64,000 nt of DNA from Rhodospirillaceae bacterium UBA1479 (lineage in GTDB: Bacteria; Pseudomonadota; Alphaproteobacteria; Rhodospirillales; Casp-alpha2). The notes below the pieces were generated by a model. It saw only the letters and a list, made by a program, of their open reading frames with translations. It made no database searches and was not told the origin of the DNA. This document shows positions 25,818-34,434 of this stretch, in pieces. How positions within the stretch are numbered: position 1 is the stretch's first letter; each line of letters starts with the position of its first letter. The translations under genes were made by a program, and so were the position numbers. The DNA lies in assembly GCA_002325375.1 (NCBI GenBank), contig DCRZ01000002.1, positions 547,136 through 611,135 of the forward strand, in the 5' to 3' direction.

Positions 25818-27131
25818 GTGGACGCGGTGGGAGACGATTACGTCGAAATCCGGGGCATCAGCCGCGAGCCGCTGGGCAAGCTGGCGATCGACGGCTGGTT
25901 GGCCTGGCCGGAAACCCGCCAGCTTGCCGACGTGCTGGGCCGGGATCAGTTGCGCTTCGTCGGCGGCTGCGTGCGCGACGCCATTGCCCACCGCCCGGTG
26001 ACCGATGTCGACGCGGCGACGCCGTTGCCGCCCGAAGACGTCATGGCGCGGCTTGACGCCGCCGGGGTCAAGGTGATTGCCACGGGCCTCAAGCACGGCA
26101 CGGTGACCGCCGTGATCGGGAAGCGTAAATTCGAGATTACGACGCTGCGCCGCGATGCCGAAACGGACGGCCGCCACGCACGGGTTGAATTCACCGACGA
26201 TTGGATCGAGGACGCCAAACGCCGCGACTTCACCATCAACGCCATGTCCTGCACGCCCGACGGCGACGTCTACGATCCGTTCGAAGGCATGCCCGATCTG
26301 GCCCATGGGGTGGTCCGCTTCGTCGGTCGCGCCGGCGACCGGGTGGCGGAGGACTACCTGCGCATCCTTCGCTTTTTCCGGTTCTGGGGCGGTTACGGCC
26401 GCCCACCTGCCGACCGCAGCGCGCTGACCGCCTGCCGCACCAACGCGGCCAAGTTGAAGGAATTATCCGGCGAGCGGCTGCGCGACGAACTGTTGAAGAT
26501 TCTCACGGTGCCGCAGCCGGCCGAGGTCGTGCGATTGATGCAGGGATACGGCGTGCTCGACCATATCCTGCCCGAGGCGGGGGAGGTCACGCGCCTGCGC
26601 CTGACCCACTGGCTGACCACGCGGGGCGTGCTGATGGACGGCGTCGGTCCCGACCCCCTGCGCAATCTGGCGGCCTTGCTGGACACGGATGCCGATGGGG
26701 CGTCGGCCGTCGCCCAGCGCCTGCGCCTGTCCAACGCCCAGGCGGACCGTCTGCTGTCCCTGGCGGCACCCAACGTGGTGCCGACGCCGGACCAGGGCGC
26801 TCTCGACCACGAAAAGCTGTTGCGCCGCATCGGGCCGGAAACCTTCCGTGACTTGGTGATTCTCGGCTGGGCCGCCGAGATCGGCGCGGCCACGCGTCTG
26901 CCCGCCGCGCGCTCTGCGGCCTGGCGCGACCTTCTGGCGGCGGCGGTCGGCTGGCGGGGGCGGGAGTTCCCCCTCAAAGGCCGTGACCTTGTCGACTTGG
27001 GACTTGCTCCGGGACCCCGTGTCGGCGAGGTTCTCGGCCGGGTCGAAACCTGGTGGGAAGACGGTGGCTTCAAAGCCGACCGCAGCACCTGCCTGGCCAA
27101 GGCCAAGGACCTGATCGGGAGAGAAGAATGA
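25818..27131 (+). CDS. cca: CCA tRNA nucleotidyltransferase / poly(A) polymerase family
   Basis: 437 aa class II nucleotidyltransferase that adds or repairs the tRNA 3'-CCA. Motif A: RFVGGCVRDAI (47-57) with the catalytic DVD at 63-65; motif B: ETDGRHA; motif C/D: DWIEDAKRRDFTINAM; then VYDPFEGMPDL and RVAEDYLRILRFFRFW, the neck. The C-terminal third is helical and longer than in the shortest bacterial CCA enzymes, as is usual in Alphaproteobacteria. Starts with GTG 25818 (GTG 25827 also in frame); GGGAAACAGG precedes it. ATGA overlap with the SGNH gene. Confidence 0.93.
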   Translation: MDAVGDDYVEIRGISREPLGKLAIDGWLAWPETRQLADVLGRDQLRFVGGCVRDAIAHRPVTDVDAATPLPPEDVMARLDAAGVKVIATGLKHGTVTAVIGKRKFEITTLRRDAETDGRHARVEFTDDWIEDAKRRDFTINAMSCTPDGDVYDPFEGMPDLAHGVVRFVGRAGDRVAEDYLRILRFFRFWGGYGRPPADRSALTACRTNAAKLKELSGERLRDELLKILTVPQPAEVVRLMQGYGVLDHILPEAGEVTRLRLTHWLTTRGVLMDGVGPDPLRNLAALLDTDADGASAVAQRLRLSNAQADRLLSLAAPNVVPTPDQGALDHEKLLRRIGPETFRDLVILGWAAEIGAATRLPAARSAAWRDLLAAAVGWRGREFPLKGRDLVDLGLAPGPRVGEVLGRVETWWEDGGFKADRSTCLAKAKDLIGREE

Positions 27132-27763
27132 CCCAACTGCGCATCTGCTTCGTCGGCGACAGCCTGACCAACGGCACCGGCGACCATGCCTTCCTGGGTT
27201 GGCCCGGTCGGATATGCCGGCGCGAAGTCCAGGCCGGCCATAACATCACCTGCTACAACCTGGGCATCCGTGCCGAGACGACGGAGATGATCCGCGCGCG
27301 CTGGCGGGCCGAATGCACGCCGCGTCTGCTCGACAGCTTTCCGGGAGCCTTGGTGTTTTCCTTCGGCACCAACGACACGGCGGAAGAAGCGGGACAGACC
27401 CGCGTCGCCGCCGGGCGGTCGATCGAGAACGCGCGGGCGATGATTGCCGAGGCCATGGACTGGAAGCCGACCCTGTGGATCGGCCCGCCGCCGATAGATG
27501 AGAGCCAGCAGCCGTTCCAGGCCGGGCCCGGATCGCCCGTGCGGATGTTCAGCAATGCCCGCATCGCGGCTTTATCCGCTGCCTTCGCCGACGCCGCCGC
27601 CGATATGGGGGTGCCCTACCTGGACCTGTTCACGCCCCTGTCTGCGGATGGGGCTTGGCAGCGGGCCGTGGGCGACGGCGTGCATCCGCCGGACGACGGA
27701 TACACGGTCATCGCCGACCGGGTCGCCGAATGGGATGCTTGGCGGCGGTGGTTCGCTGCATGA
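27128..27763 (+). CDS. SGNH/GDSL-type hydrolase
   Basis: 211 aa. Block I GDSLTNG with Ser12 as nucleophile, block III GTND with N82, and block V DGVHP with D183 and H186 as the remaining triad members. No signal peptide, so probably cytosolic. Members are esterases or lipases of unknown substrate. ATG 27128 overlaps the cca stop, so it is cotranscribed with cca. Confidence 0.88.
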   Translation: MTQLRICFVGDSLTNGTGDHAFLGWPGRICRREVQAGHNITCYNLGIRAETTEMIRARWRAECTPRLLDSFPGALVFSFGTNDTAEEAGQTRVAAGRSIENARAMIAEAMDWKPTLWIGPPPIDESQQPFQAGPGSPVRMFSNARIAALSAAFADAAADMGVPYLDLFTPLSADGAWQRAVGDGVHPPDDGYTVIADRVAEWDAWRRWFAA

Positions 27764-27821
27764 GGCATCGTGGCGTGGGCGCGGGTTGTCTAGACCATTG
27801 TGGCTATGACCTCCGGCTATG

Positions 27822-27850
27822 TTGACACTCAAGGGCGTCCGCGCGAGCAT
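27822..27850 (+). promoter_or_regulatory. possible promoter of PAS_5 gene
   Basis: TTGACA at 27822-27827, a 17-base spacer and GAGCAT at 27845-27850; the -35 is perfect but the -10 matches only three positions. It lies about 95 bases before the next start codon. Confidence 0.28.
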
Positions 27851-27942
27851 TCGATGGTCGTTTCCCCTTGGGATCGTCATATTTACTTAAGTCGGGCAAA
27901 TAATAGATTCGGCCCGAACAATATCGGGTGGAAACAACGGGC

Positions 27943-28506
27943 ATGATTGAAATTACGAATGCCTGTATTGCTGTTGAAAACTTGACAACACCCGAACTGC
28001 GCGAGCTTTTTTCTTATTGGGAAGGTTTGCGCGGCACCAAGTTTGCGCCGTCCTGGACCGATGTCGAACTGATCGATATGCCGGCCAAACTGCTGCCGTA
28101 TCTGACGGTGGTTGAGGTCCGCCCCGCCCCCCTGGATTTCGTTTACGCCTTTTACGGCACCGGCTACATGGCGTTGAAGGCGCGGGACCTGACGGGCCGC
28201 TCCATTATGGAAACACGTCCCAATGAGAACGCGCAGATAATTTTCGAGCAATACCGGCGCACCCTGGAAGCCCGCAAGCCGCTGGCGTTCCGCCGCACGG
28301 TCGTGGGCACCATCGCGGGAAAGAACGGTAATCCGACGCAGACCACCTTGCGGTTGCCGCTGTCAGCCGACGGCGAAGGGGTTCAACGCATCATGTCGCT
28401 GAGCGACTTGCGGGATAATCCGGCCATGCGTGATTTTTACGAAACCTATGGCCGCGATCGTCCCCACCGCCCGGCCGCCATGGTAAGCGGCGCCCACGCC
28501 GGCTAA
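27943..28506 (+). CDS. PAS_5-domain protein
   Basis: 187 aa from ATG 27943; a GTG at 27928 in frame would give 192, and neither has a strong ribosome-binding site. The PAS_5 pattern is clear: LRELFSYWEGLRGTKFAPSW, then LLPYLTVVEVRPAPLDFVYAFYGTGYMALKARDLTGRS in pieces, and TTLRLPLSADGEGVQRIMSL. A cytosolic sensor-like PAS fold with no attached output domain. Two further members, at 56531 and 57155, are more like each other than like this one. Ligand unknown. Convergent with dacB. Confidence 0.8.
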   Translation: MIEITNACIAVENLTTPELRELFSYWEGLRGTKFAPSWTDVELIDMPAKLLPYLTVVEVRPAPLDFVYAFYGTGYMALKARDLTGRSIMETRPNENAQIIFEQYRRTLEARKPLAFRRTVVGTIAGKNGNPTQTTLRLPLSADGEGVQRIMSLSDLRDNPAMRDFYETYGRDRPHRPAAMVSGAHAG

Positions 28507-28520
28507 ACAATATCCGACCG

Positions 28521-30029
28521 TTAGAAGCGCGCCAGCCAGCCTAGGACGATGGCCTGTTCCGCCCGTTCCGCCGCGTCGATCCAGGTAAGGGCATCGGCCT
28601 GGGTCGTCGATCCGTCGCGGGCGGCATCATCCAACGCGTCATAACTGCGGCGCGCCGCCGGATCGGCGATATAGAGGGCGAAGACCTTCGTCCGCCCGTC
28701 CGCCCCCATGAGATAGCCCACCAGTCCCTTGGCGTAATGAAGTGTGCCGGTCTTGGCCCAGATGCGCCCGGCGGCGGCCTCGGTCAGGAAGCGGTCGCGG
28801 AATGCCTTGCGGAATCCGGCCGTGGGCAACAGGCTTTCGAACGGCCAGCCGCCATATCGCCGTCCGTGGGCAAAGCGCAGCACCGCCGCCATCTGGTTGG
28901 CCGTGACCCGGGCATGGCGCGACAGGCCTGAATGGTTGGGCAGGTCCCAGCCCCGCCAATCGACATCCGTGACGGTGCCGCCGACGGCCTTTCGCAGCCA
29001 GCCGGACAGCGCGGCGGCCGAGGCGTCCAGGGTATCCGGGCGCCCACCCAGCAGGCGGGCCGCGGTCAGGCCAACCAGTTCCGAGACGAGATTGTTGGAA
29101 TGCTCCAAGCCCAGTCGCGCGACCTCGGCCAGCGGCAGGCCGGCGATTGCGGTGGCGACGCGGCCCCCTTCGGATGCCTGTCCCGGCTGTGGAACCGGCA
29201 GATCGATCCCGGCCTGCGCCGCCAACCGGCGGAACAGTTCCGCCGTGGCCCTTCCCGGCGCCTTCACGGGTAGGAAGCGGTCACCGTCCCGGCCGGCATC
29301 GGCGCCCAGCGTCCAGGCGCGGCCGTTCCATTGAACCTCGCGGCCCGGGCCCTGGGGGCGGTCGTCGGGGCGCGCGCGGTGGCTGTCCAAGGGCGGCAGG
29401 CGGGTCAGTGTGGGGGCCGATCCGTCCCCGTTCCGATGCCATTTTAGGCGCCAGCGGTTGAAGTCGACGGAAAGCGCGCTGACGCCCGGGTTATAACGCG
29501 CCTCGGCCGGCTGGTCCGGGTTGATGGCGGGCAGGGCGGGCAGCAGACTTTCGTCATAGAGGAAGCGGCCCGTGACGCGTTTCAGGCCCAGGTCGCGAAG
29601 CCGTACCGCCAGGCCGTACAGGTCCTGCGGCGTCAGCAAGGGGTCACCGCCGCCGGCCAGCACGAGATCGCCTGCAAGCGTTCCGGCGGCATCCGGCGCT
29701 CCGGTCGCCAGCACACGGGTCTGGAATCGGAAATCGGGGCCCAGCAGTTCCAGGGCCGAAACCATGGTCGCGATCTTGGCGGTGGAGGCAGGGGGCATCG
29801 GCCGGTCCGCCGCCTGGGCCGCCGTGACGGCGCCCGTTTCGGCGTCGATGACGACGAAGGAGATCTCGGCCGTCGGCCCCAAGGCGGTGACGGGATCGGT
29901 CTCGACCGCTGCCGGCGGCCCGGCGCAGGCCGTCAGCGCCAGCGCGCAGATCGCCGCCAAGGCCAGGCCCCCCGTCTTTCGGGGGCTGCCAAGGGATTGA
30001 AATGCTTTAACTTGCGATGAACTGTCCAT
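28521..30029 (-). CDS. dacB: D-alanyl-D-alanine carboxypeptidase/endopeptidase (PBP4, DacB-like) lipoprotein
   Basis: 502 aa, class C low-molecular-mass penicillin-binding protein. SxxK is S82-TAK (PPASTAKIATM), SxN is in LEHSNNLVSEL, and KTG in IWAKTGTLHYAKG. The N-terminal signal has KTGGLALAAICALALTAC with C35 in a lipobox (LTAC-AG), so the protein should be anchored in a membrane by lipid, unlike E. coli PBP4. The start ATG 30029 is the first that leaves a sensible signal; earlier in-frame codons would add an Arg/His-rich 32-residue tail. It faces the small gene at 30071 head to head. Confidence 0.9.
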   Translation of the reverse strand: MDSSSQVKAFQSLGSPRKTGGLALAAICALALTACAGPPAAVETDPVTALGPTAEISFVVIDAETGAVTAAQAADRPMPPASTAKIATMVSALELLGPDFRFQTRVLATGAPDAAGTLAGDLVLAGGGDPLLTPQDLYGLAVRLRDLGLKRVTGRFLYDESLLPALPAINPDQPAEARYNPGVSALSVDFNRWRLKWHRNGDGSAPTLTRLPPLDSHRARPDDRPQGPGREVQWNGRAWTLGADAGRDGDRFLPVKAPGRATAELFRRLAAQAGIDLPVPQPGQASEGGRVATAIAGLPLAEVARLGLEHSNNLVSELVGLTAARLLGGRPDTLDASAAALSGWLRKAVGGTVTDVDWRGWDLPNHSGLSRHARVTANQMAAVLRFAHGRRYGGWPFESLLPTAGFRKAFRDRFLTEAAAGRIWAKTGTLHYAKGLVGYLMGADGRTKVFALYIADPAARRSYDALDDAARDGSTTQADALTWIDAAERAEQAIVLGWLARF

Positions 30030-30070
30030 TACACTAGGGGCCAACAATAACCGGCGAAATGGAGGGATGC

Positions 30071-30466
30071 ATGCCCTATGTGGTGCGTGACGGTGAGGGC
30101 AATGTCCGCGCGGTCTTCGATTCACCGGTCGACGGCGCGGAAGAGGTCGCGCCTGACGATCCCGATCTTGGCGCGTTCATCAACCAGAACGCCCAAACCG
30201 GCATGGTCCTCGACGAATGGGTCCAGTCGGATTTGGAACTCGTCCGCGTCGTGGAAGATTTGGTCGAGGTTCTGATCGACAAGGGCGTGTTCATGTTCAA
30301 CGAACTGCCGGGCGGTGCGCAGCGCAAATTGAACACCCGCCGTGGACGCCGTAAGGAAATGGACCTGATGGAAAGCCTATTCGGCGAAATGGCCCTGCCC
30401 GAAGGCGAACAAGGCGGCACCATCGCCGACATTCCCGAAGACAGCGACGATAATTCGATCCTTTAG
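30071..30466 (+). CDS. small conserved acidic protein
   Basis: 131 aa from ATG 30071; GGAGGG at 30061-30066 supports this start over ATG 30059. Begins MPYVVRDGEGNVRAVFD, contains SDLELVRVVEDLVEVLIDKGVF and LPGGAQRKLNTRRGRRKEM, and ends in an acidic tail (ADIPEDSDDNSIL). Proteins of this shape in Rhodospirillales are often labelled 'tryptophan synthase subunit beta-like', but I see no PLP-enzyme feature and would not carry over that name. A cytosolic helical protein of unknown role, divergent from dacB with only 41 bases between. Confidence 0.72.
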   Translation: MPYVVRDGEGNVRAVFDSPVDGAEEVAPDDPDLGAFINQNAQTGMVLDEWVQSDLELVRVVEDLVEVLIDKGVFMFNELPGGAQRKLNTRRGRRKEMDLMESLFGEMALPEGEQGGTIADIPEDSDDNSIL

Positions 30467-30475
30467 ACGCGGCTT

Positions 30476-30829
30476 CTAAGCGTCCTCCCGACCCGTCTCG
30501 GTTTTCCCTTGGGTGACCAGGTAATAACCGCTGCCCGCGAAATGGGGCAGGGGGCTGAGCTTGGCCAGCAGACCCTTGCGCCGGAGATCAAGCAACAGAC
30601 GGCCGATGGGCTGGAATAGGGTTTCCCCCGTGTCCGGCCCGGCCGGGTCCAGGCGCACGATGACCGAACGCGCCGCGCGGAACCGCGACCGTTCGATCAT
30701 GCGGTTCACGGATTCCGTGGCATGGGCAAGGTCGAGCCCGCAGAGGTCGAGCTCGTACTCCGCCGTGTCGTCATAGCCGACCAGGCGTTTCAGGCCGACG
30801 TCGTCTATTTCGGGAGGGTCAGTGGCCAA
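30476..30829 (-). CDS. hypothetical protein, Smr-like in places
   Basis: 117 aa starting with TTG 30829, chosen because AAGGA lies 7 bases before it. YELDLCGLDLAHATESVNRMI resembles the first strand and helix of Smr domains (LDLHG..), but the diagnostic His is replaced by Cys and the C-terminal GxGxHxxG loop is absent, so a nuclease role is doubtful. The C-terminus ends in GSGYYLVTQGKTE. Lies 17 bases upstream of the HAD gene's stop region on the same strand order, and convergent with the small acidic gene. Confidence 0.55.
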   Translation of the reverse strand: MATDPPEIDDVGLKRLVGYDDTAEYELDLCGLDLAHATESVNRMIERSRFRAARSVIVRLDPAGPDTGETLFQPIGRLLLDLRRKGLLAKLSPLPHFAGSGYYLVTQGKTETGREDA

Positions 30830-30846
30830 GCCGGAATCCTTTCATC

Positions 30847-31578
30847 TCAGCACCCCAGGGCGATGGCCAGATCCTCGACACTATCGACGATTACGTCGTA
30901 GTCGCTGGTCGCTTCGAAATCCTTGACCTGGTCGACGCCGTATTCCGTTGGCCGGTTGATATAGGCCGTGCGCAAGCCTTCCTTGCGGGCGGCCTCCAGG
31001 TCGTCGTTATGGGCGGCCCCCATCATCACTTCTTCCGGTTTGACGCCCAGCAGGCGCACGGCGTTGCGGTAGACCTCGGGGTCGCGCTTGTAGGCCATGT
31101 GCATGTCCGACGAATAGATGAAGTCCCAGGGCAGGCCCGCGTGCTTGGCCATGTTGGCCAGCAGCATCAACGAGCCGTTGGACAGCGGCGCGATCAGGAA
31201 CTTGGTTTTCAGGCGCAGCAGGCCGGGGATGCTGTCCGGCCAGGGCGACAGGCGGTGCCAGAACATGTTGAGGTCGGCCTTTTCATCCTCCGTGAAATGG
31301 CCGGCGATCCCGAATTCGACCAGGATCTCGTCCAGGCGTTCGCGGTGGATGACGTCCAACGGCGTCCAGGCCCGCTGGCCCGAAATCACCCGGTGCAGAC
31401 CCGGCCGATAACCGGCCCGCCAGGCCCGGGCGAAGGCTTCCCAATCGACGCCCTCGATGCCCTTTTTCTTGGCAAGGGCCTCGCCCATGCGGGTGACCGA
31501 CCCGCGCCAATCGGTGATCGTCCCGAAGGTGTCGAACACGACGGCCTTCACGTTGTTGAAATCTTTCTGGTCCGCCAT
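30847..31578 (-). CDS. haloacid dehalogenase, type II (HAD superfamily)
   Basis: 243 aa. Nucleophile D16 in VVFDTFGTITDW, motif II SNGS in PLSNGSLML, motif III Lys in MAYKRDPEVYRNA, and motif IV in MMGAAHNDDLEAARKEG. The cap insert between motif I and II (RAWRAGYRPGL... to ...DLNMFWHRLSPW) is that of (S)-2-haloacid dehalogenases. Cytosolic; would hydrolyse 2-haloalkanoic acids or a phosphate ester. The start ATG 31578 gives MADQKD; GGAGGTCGCAGC precedes it. Single gene. Confidence 0.88.
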   Translation of the reverse strand: MADQKDFNNVKAVVFDTFGTITDWRGSVTRMGEALAKKKGIEGVDWEAFARAWRAGYRPGLHRVISGQRAWTPLDVIHRERLDEILVEFGIAGHFTEDEKADLNMFWHRLSPWPDSIPGLLRLKTKFLIAPLSNGSLMLLANMAKHAGLPWDFIYSSDMHMAYKRDPEVYRNAVRLLGVKPEEVMMGAAHNDDLEAARKEGLRTAYINRPTEYGVDQVKDFEATSDYDVIVDSVEDLAIALGC

Positions 31579-31739
31579 GCTGCGACCTCCGTCTTGGTAT
31601 GCCCACCCCGGCAATTCACATAGCGGGTTCCGGGACGGGATGCCAGCGTTGCCGTTGGGCGGCGCGGTCACGCAGATGTGCGGACTGTCCCCTGCGGGAA
31701 TCGCTTTACGCCGTTCCTGCGGCGGTGTTTCATAGGTTC

Positions 31740-32588
31740 ATGGGCACACGTGGATGGGCGGCGTGCGTGGCGGCGATGCTGGCGATGGCGGCGCCGGCCG
31801 AGGCCAAAGAGGCCAAGGACGTTGACCTTGAACTGGTGCTGGCCGTGGACGTTTCCGGCAGCATCGATGAGGACGAAGCGCGTTTGCAGCGCGAAGGTTT
31901 CGCCACGGCCATCACCAACCCGCATATCCTGCGCGCCATCCGCTCCGGTCCTCTTGGCCGGGTCGCCGTGATGTATGTGGAATGGTCGGGCCTGGACCGC
32001 CACCATATTGTCGCCGACTGGACCGTGATCGCCGACGAGGGCGACGCCCGCGATTTCGCCGAAACCATATCCGACGGGTCGCCGTTCCGCGGCCAGTGGA
32101 CCTCGATCTCCAGCGTCATTGATCAGAGCATGAAGTATCTGGAGAGCAGCCCCTACCGGGGTGCCCGCCGGGTCATCGACATTTCCGGCGACGGCGAAAA
32201 CAACAACGGCGATCCCATCATGGGGGCCCGCGACCGCGCCATCGCCGCCGGTGTGACCATCAACGGTCTGCCCATCATCAACGGACGCACCGGCCCCAAC
32301 GGCATGGCGCCGCCGGAAGACCTGGACGGTTATTACCGGGATTGCGTGATCGGCGGTCCGGGGGCATTCCTGGTGGTCGCCCGCGGATTTTCCGACTTCG
32401 CCCGCGCCATCCGGCGCAAGCTGTTTCTGGAACTGTCGGGATGGCAGCCCGCCCCCCGGCGGGTGCGGGCAGCACTGCGGCCGAAGGTTGACTGCCTGAC
32501 CGGCGAGAAACGCACGCTCCGCGCATTGCAGGAACTGAATGACATCCAGAAGGACCGATACAAGGGCGGGCCCTCGAAGGCGCATTGA
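31740..32588 (+). CDS. DUF1194 vWA protein, copy 1
   Basis: 282 aa. A signal peptide (WAACVAAMLAMAAPAEA) leads to a von Willebrand A domain with MIDAS motif DVSGS (37-41), followed by RVIDISGDGENNNGD as the distal MIDAS Asp loop, and GVTINGLPIINGR. DUF1194 proteins are secreted or periplasmic vWA proteins of unknown partner. The start at 31740 has no clear ribosome-binding site; upstream in-frame starts would add a Cys-rich non-signal tail. Fifteen bases before a paralogue in the same direction. Confidence 0.86.
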   Translation: MGTRGWAACVAAMLAMAAPAEAKEAKDVDLELVLAVDVSGSIDEDEARLQREGFATAITNPHILRAIRSGPLGRVAVMYVEWSGLDRHHIVADWTVIADEGDARDFAETISDGSPFRGQWTSISSVIDQSMKYLESSPYRGARRVIDISGDGENNNGDPIMGARDRAIAAGVTINGLPIINGRTGPNGMAPPEDLDGYYRDCVIGGPGAFLVVARGFSDFARAIRRKLFLELSGWQPAPRRVRAALRPKVDCLTGEKRTLRALQELNDIQKDRYKGGPSKAH

Positions 32589-32603
32589 GGTAGGATAACG
32601 GCC

Positions 32604-33410
32604 ATGTGGATTGTGCGTCTGTTACCGATGATCTTGGCGGCGCTCGTGGCCGGGATGCCCGGCGCGGCCCGCGCCCTCGAGGTTGACCTGGAACTGGTGC
32701 TGGCCGTGGACGTTTCCGGCAGCATCGAAAAGGACGAGGCCGAACTGCAACGTGAGGGCTTCGTGCAGGCATTCCGCAACGAGGCCGTGATCCGCGCCGT
32801 CACCAGCGGCGAGCACAAGCGCATCGCCGTTACCTACATTGAATGGGCGGGCGTCAGCCATCAACGCATGGGCATTGACTGGCGCCTCATCGACAGCGCC
32901 GAGGCGGCCCATGGCTTCGCCGCTGAATTGTCCAATCTGCCCTTCGCCTCGGCGCTTTGGACCTCCATATCCGGGGCCATCGATTTCGGCATGGACCGCC
33001 TTGGCGCCAGCCCCTATCGATCCAAGCGCCGGGTCATCGACATTTCCGGCGACGGCGCCAACAACCACGGCGAGGCGGTCCTGCCGGCCCGCGACCGCGC
33101 CGTGCGCCAGGGCGTGACCATCAACGGGCTGCCCATCGTCAATGGCCGTCCCAGTCCCTACGGCATGCCGCAGTTGCCGAACCTGGACTGGTACTTCGAG
33201 GACTGCGTGATCGGCGGTCCCGGCGCCTTCATCGTCGTCGCCGACGGTTTTGCCGACTTCGGCCGGGCCATCAAACGCAAGCTGATCCGCGAGATCGCGG
33301 GCCTGGCTGGGCCGAAGACGACGCGGGGTCTTTACCATCCGGCGCGCATGGAACGCCGCCCGCCCTGCGACGCGGGCGAACAGCGGCTTCTGGAAATGGA
33401 CGATACCTAG
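32604..33410 (+). CDS. DUF1194 vWA protein, copy 2
   Basis: 268 aa. Signal peptide LLPMILAALVAGMPGAARA, MIDAS DVSGS (36-40), RVIDISGDGANNHGE, and GVTINGLPIVNGRPSPYG. Same layout as copy 1, with which it shares a 38-base identical stretch at the MIDAS (32691-32728 versus 31830-31867) and a 31-base one at the second motif (33027-33057 versus 32166-32196). The C-terminal tails differ, ending here ...PCDAGEQRLLEMDDT. GAGGTAGGA precedes the ATG. Overlaps the end of the convergent phzF-like gene by four bases. Confidence 0.88.
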   Translation: MWIVRLLPMILAALVAGMPGAARALEVDLELVLAVDVSGSIEKDEAELQREGFVQAFRNEAVIRAVTSGEHKRIAVTYIEWAGVSHQRMGIDWRLIDSAEAAHGFAAELSNLPFASALWTSISGAIDFGMDRLGASPYRSKRRVIDISGDGANNHGEAVLPARDRAVRQGVTINGLPIVNGRPSPYGMPQLPNLDWYFEDCVIGGPGAFIVVADGFADFGRAIKRKLIREIAGLAGPKTTRGLYHPARMERRPPCDAGEQRLLEMDDT

Positions 33411-34300
33411 ATCTCGATCTCGCCGCGCATCACCGCCGCGCAGGCCCCGCCGACGCGGATCGCCGTGACCGTGCCGCCGGCGACATCGGCCGCGGTTTCG
33501 ATCAGCGACGGACGGCCCATCTCGACCCCCTGGATGATCCGGTAATCATAACTGCCGTCGCCCGCCGCCAATGTGCCGAACAGGCCCGTCAACGCCGCCG
33601 CCGCCCCGCCCGTGGCCGGGTCCTCGGCAATGCCCAGCCCCGGGGCGAACATGCGCGCACGGAAGGTGCCTGGGACATCGGGGTCGGGAACGTAGACAAA
33701 GATATGGCCGCCCATGGCGGGATGCCGGGCCATGGCGTCGGCGTTGCCCCGGGCCCGGCCGAGGGCGTCGACCCCGCTCAGCCGGGCGATGGGAAAAGTC
33801 ATGCCGGCGGACCCCAGCAGCGGCGGGTGGGCCGAGGTATCGATATCGGCGGGGGCCAAATTCACGCAGGCGGCGAAATCCGCGGGTGAAAATTCATCCG
33901 TGCGGGAAAATTCCTGGGGCGTCGTCAGGCGTGCCCCCGCCGGGCCGTCCGGTCCCGTTCGGATGTCGACAAGGACCAGACCGGCCGCTTCCTCGAACCG
34001 CAGGATTGATCTTATGGGTTTGCCGAACAGGCTGCCCTCGCGGGCCAGCACGAAGGCCGTGCCGACGTTGGGATGTCCGGCGAAGGGCAGTTCGCGGCCC
34101 GGGGTGAAGATGCGCACGCGGGCCGTGTTGGCCGGATCGGCGGGCGGCAGCACGAAGGTGGTTTCCGACAGGTTGAATTCGCGGGCGACGGCCTGCATGG
34201 CGTCGTCGGAAAGGCCCTCGGCGTCCAGCACCACGGCCAGAGGATTGCCGCCGAAGGCGCGGTCGGTGAACACATCGACGGTGACGAAGCGGCGTTTCAT
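33407..34300 (-). CDS. PhzF-family isomerase/epimerase
   Basis: 297 aa with the duplicated diaminopimelate-epimerase-like fold of PhzF. Catalytic Glu is E46 in NLSETTFV; the second-domain signature is GLGIAEDPATGGAAAAL. Other family words: FTDRAFGGNPLAVVLDA and RELPFAGHPNVGTA. No phenazine genes lie nearby, so the role is a generic isomerisation, as for most PhzF homologues. The start is ATG 34300; longer forms would extend into the Fnr-type box region. Confidence 0.9.
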   Translation of the reverse strand: MKRRFVTVDVFTDRAFGGNPLAVVLDAEGLSDDAMQAVAREFNLSETTFVLPPADPANTARVRIFTPGRELPFAGHPNVGTAFVLAREGSLFGKPIRSILRFEEAAGLVLVDIRTGPDGPAGARLTTPQEFSRTDEFSPADFAACVNLAPADIDTSAHPPLLGSAGMTFPIARLSGVDALGRARGNADAMARHPAMGGHIFVYVPDPDVPGTFRARMFAPGLGIAEDPATGGAAAALTGLFGTLAAGDGSYDYRIIQGVEMGRPSLIETAADVAGGTVTAIRVGGACAAVMRGEIEI

Positions 34301-34337
34301 CGTGGGGCCTGCATACAACTGACGGGCGACTTGAAAA

Positions 34338-34351
34338 TTGACCAAGGTCAA
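34338..34351. promoter_or_regulatory. Fnr/FixK-type box upstream of PAS-MCP pair
   Basis: TTGACCAAGGTCAA, TTGAC-N4-GTCAA, a perfect 14-base dyad matching the Crp/Fnr-family consensus. Its centre is about 90 bases before the PAS gene and 44 before phzF. A -10-like TTGTAT follows at 34371-34376, which would put the box near -39 to -41, typical of Fnr class II activation. Confidence 0.5.
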
Positions 34352-34434
34352 CATCCGGTCAAGAAACACATTGTATGGGTACAGGGAAAAATCCCGTATT
34401 TGCGCGGCCTAGACCCATTATTGAGAGGAGCCAG

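Noticed and set aside
27764..27942. Possible tRNA or small RNA in the gap before the PAS_5 gene
   Set aside because: No cloverleaf or T-loop GTTCRA motif; only a weak promoter-like word found.
30071..30466. Label 'tryptophan synthase beta-like' for the small acidic protein
   Set aside because: The common database-style label has no support here: no PLP Lys or tryptophan-synthase motifs and only 131 residues.
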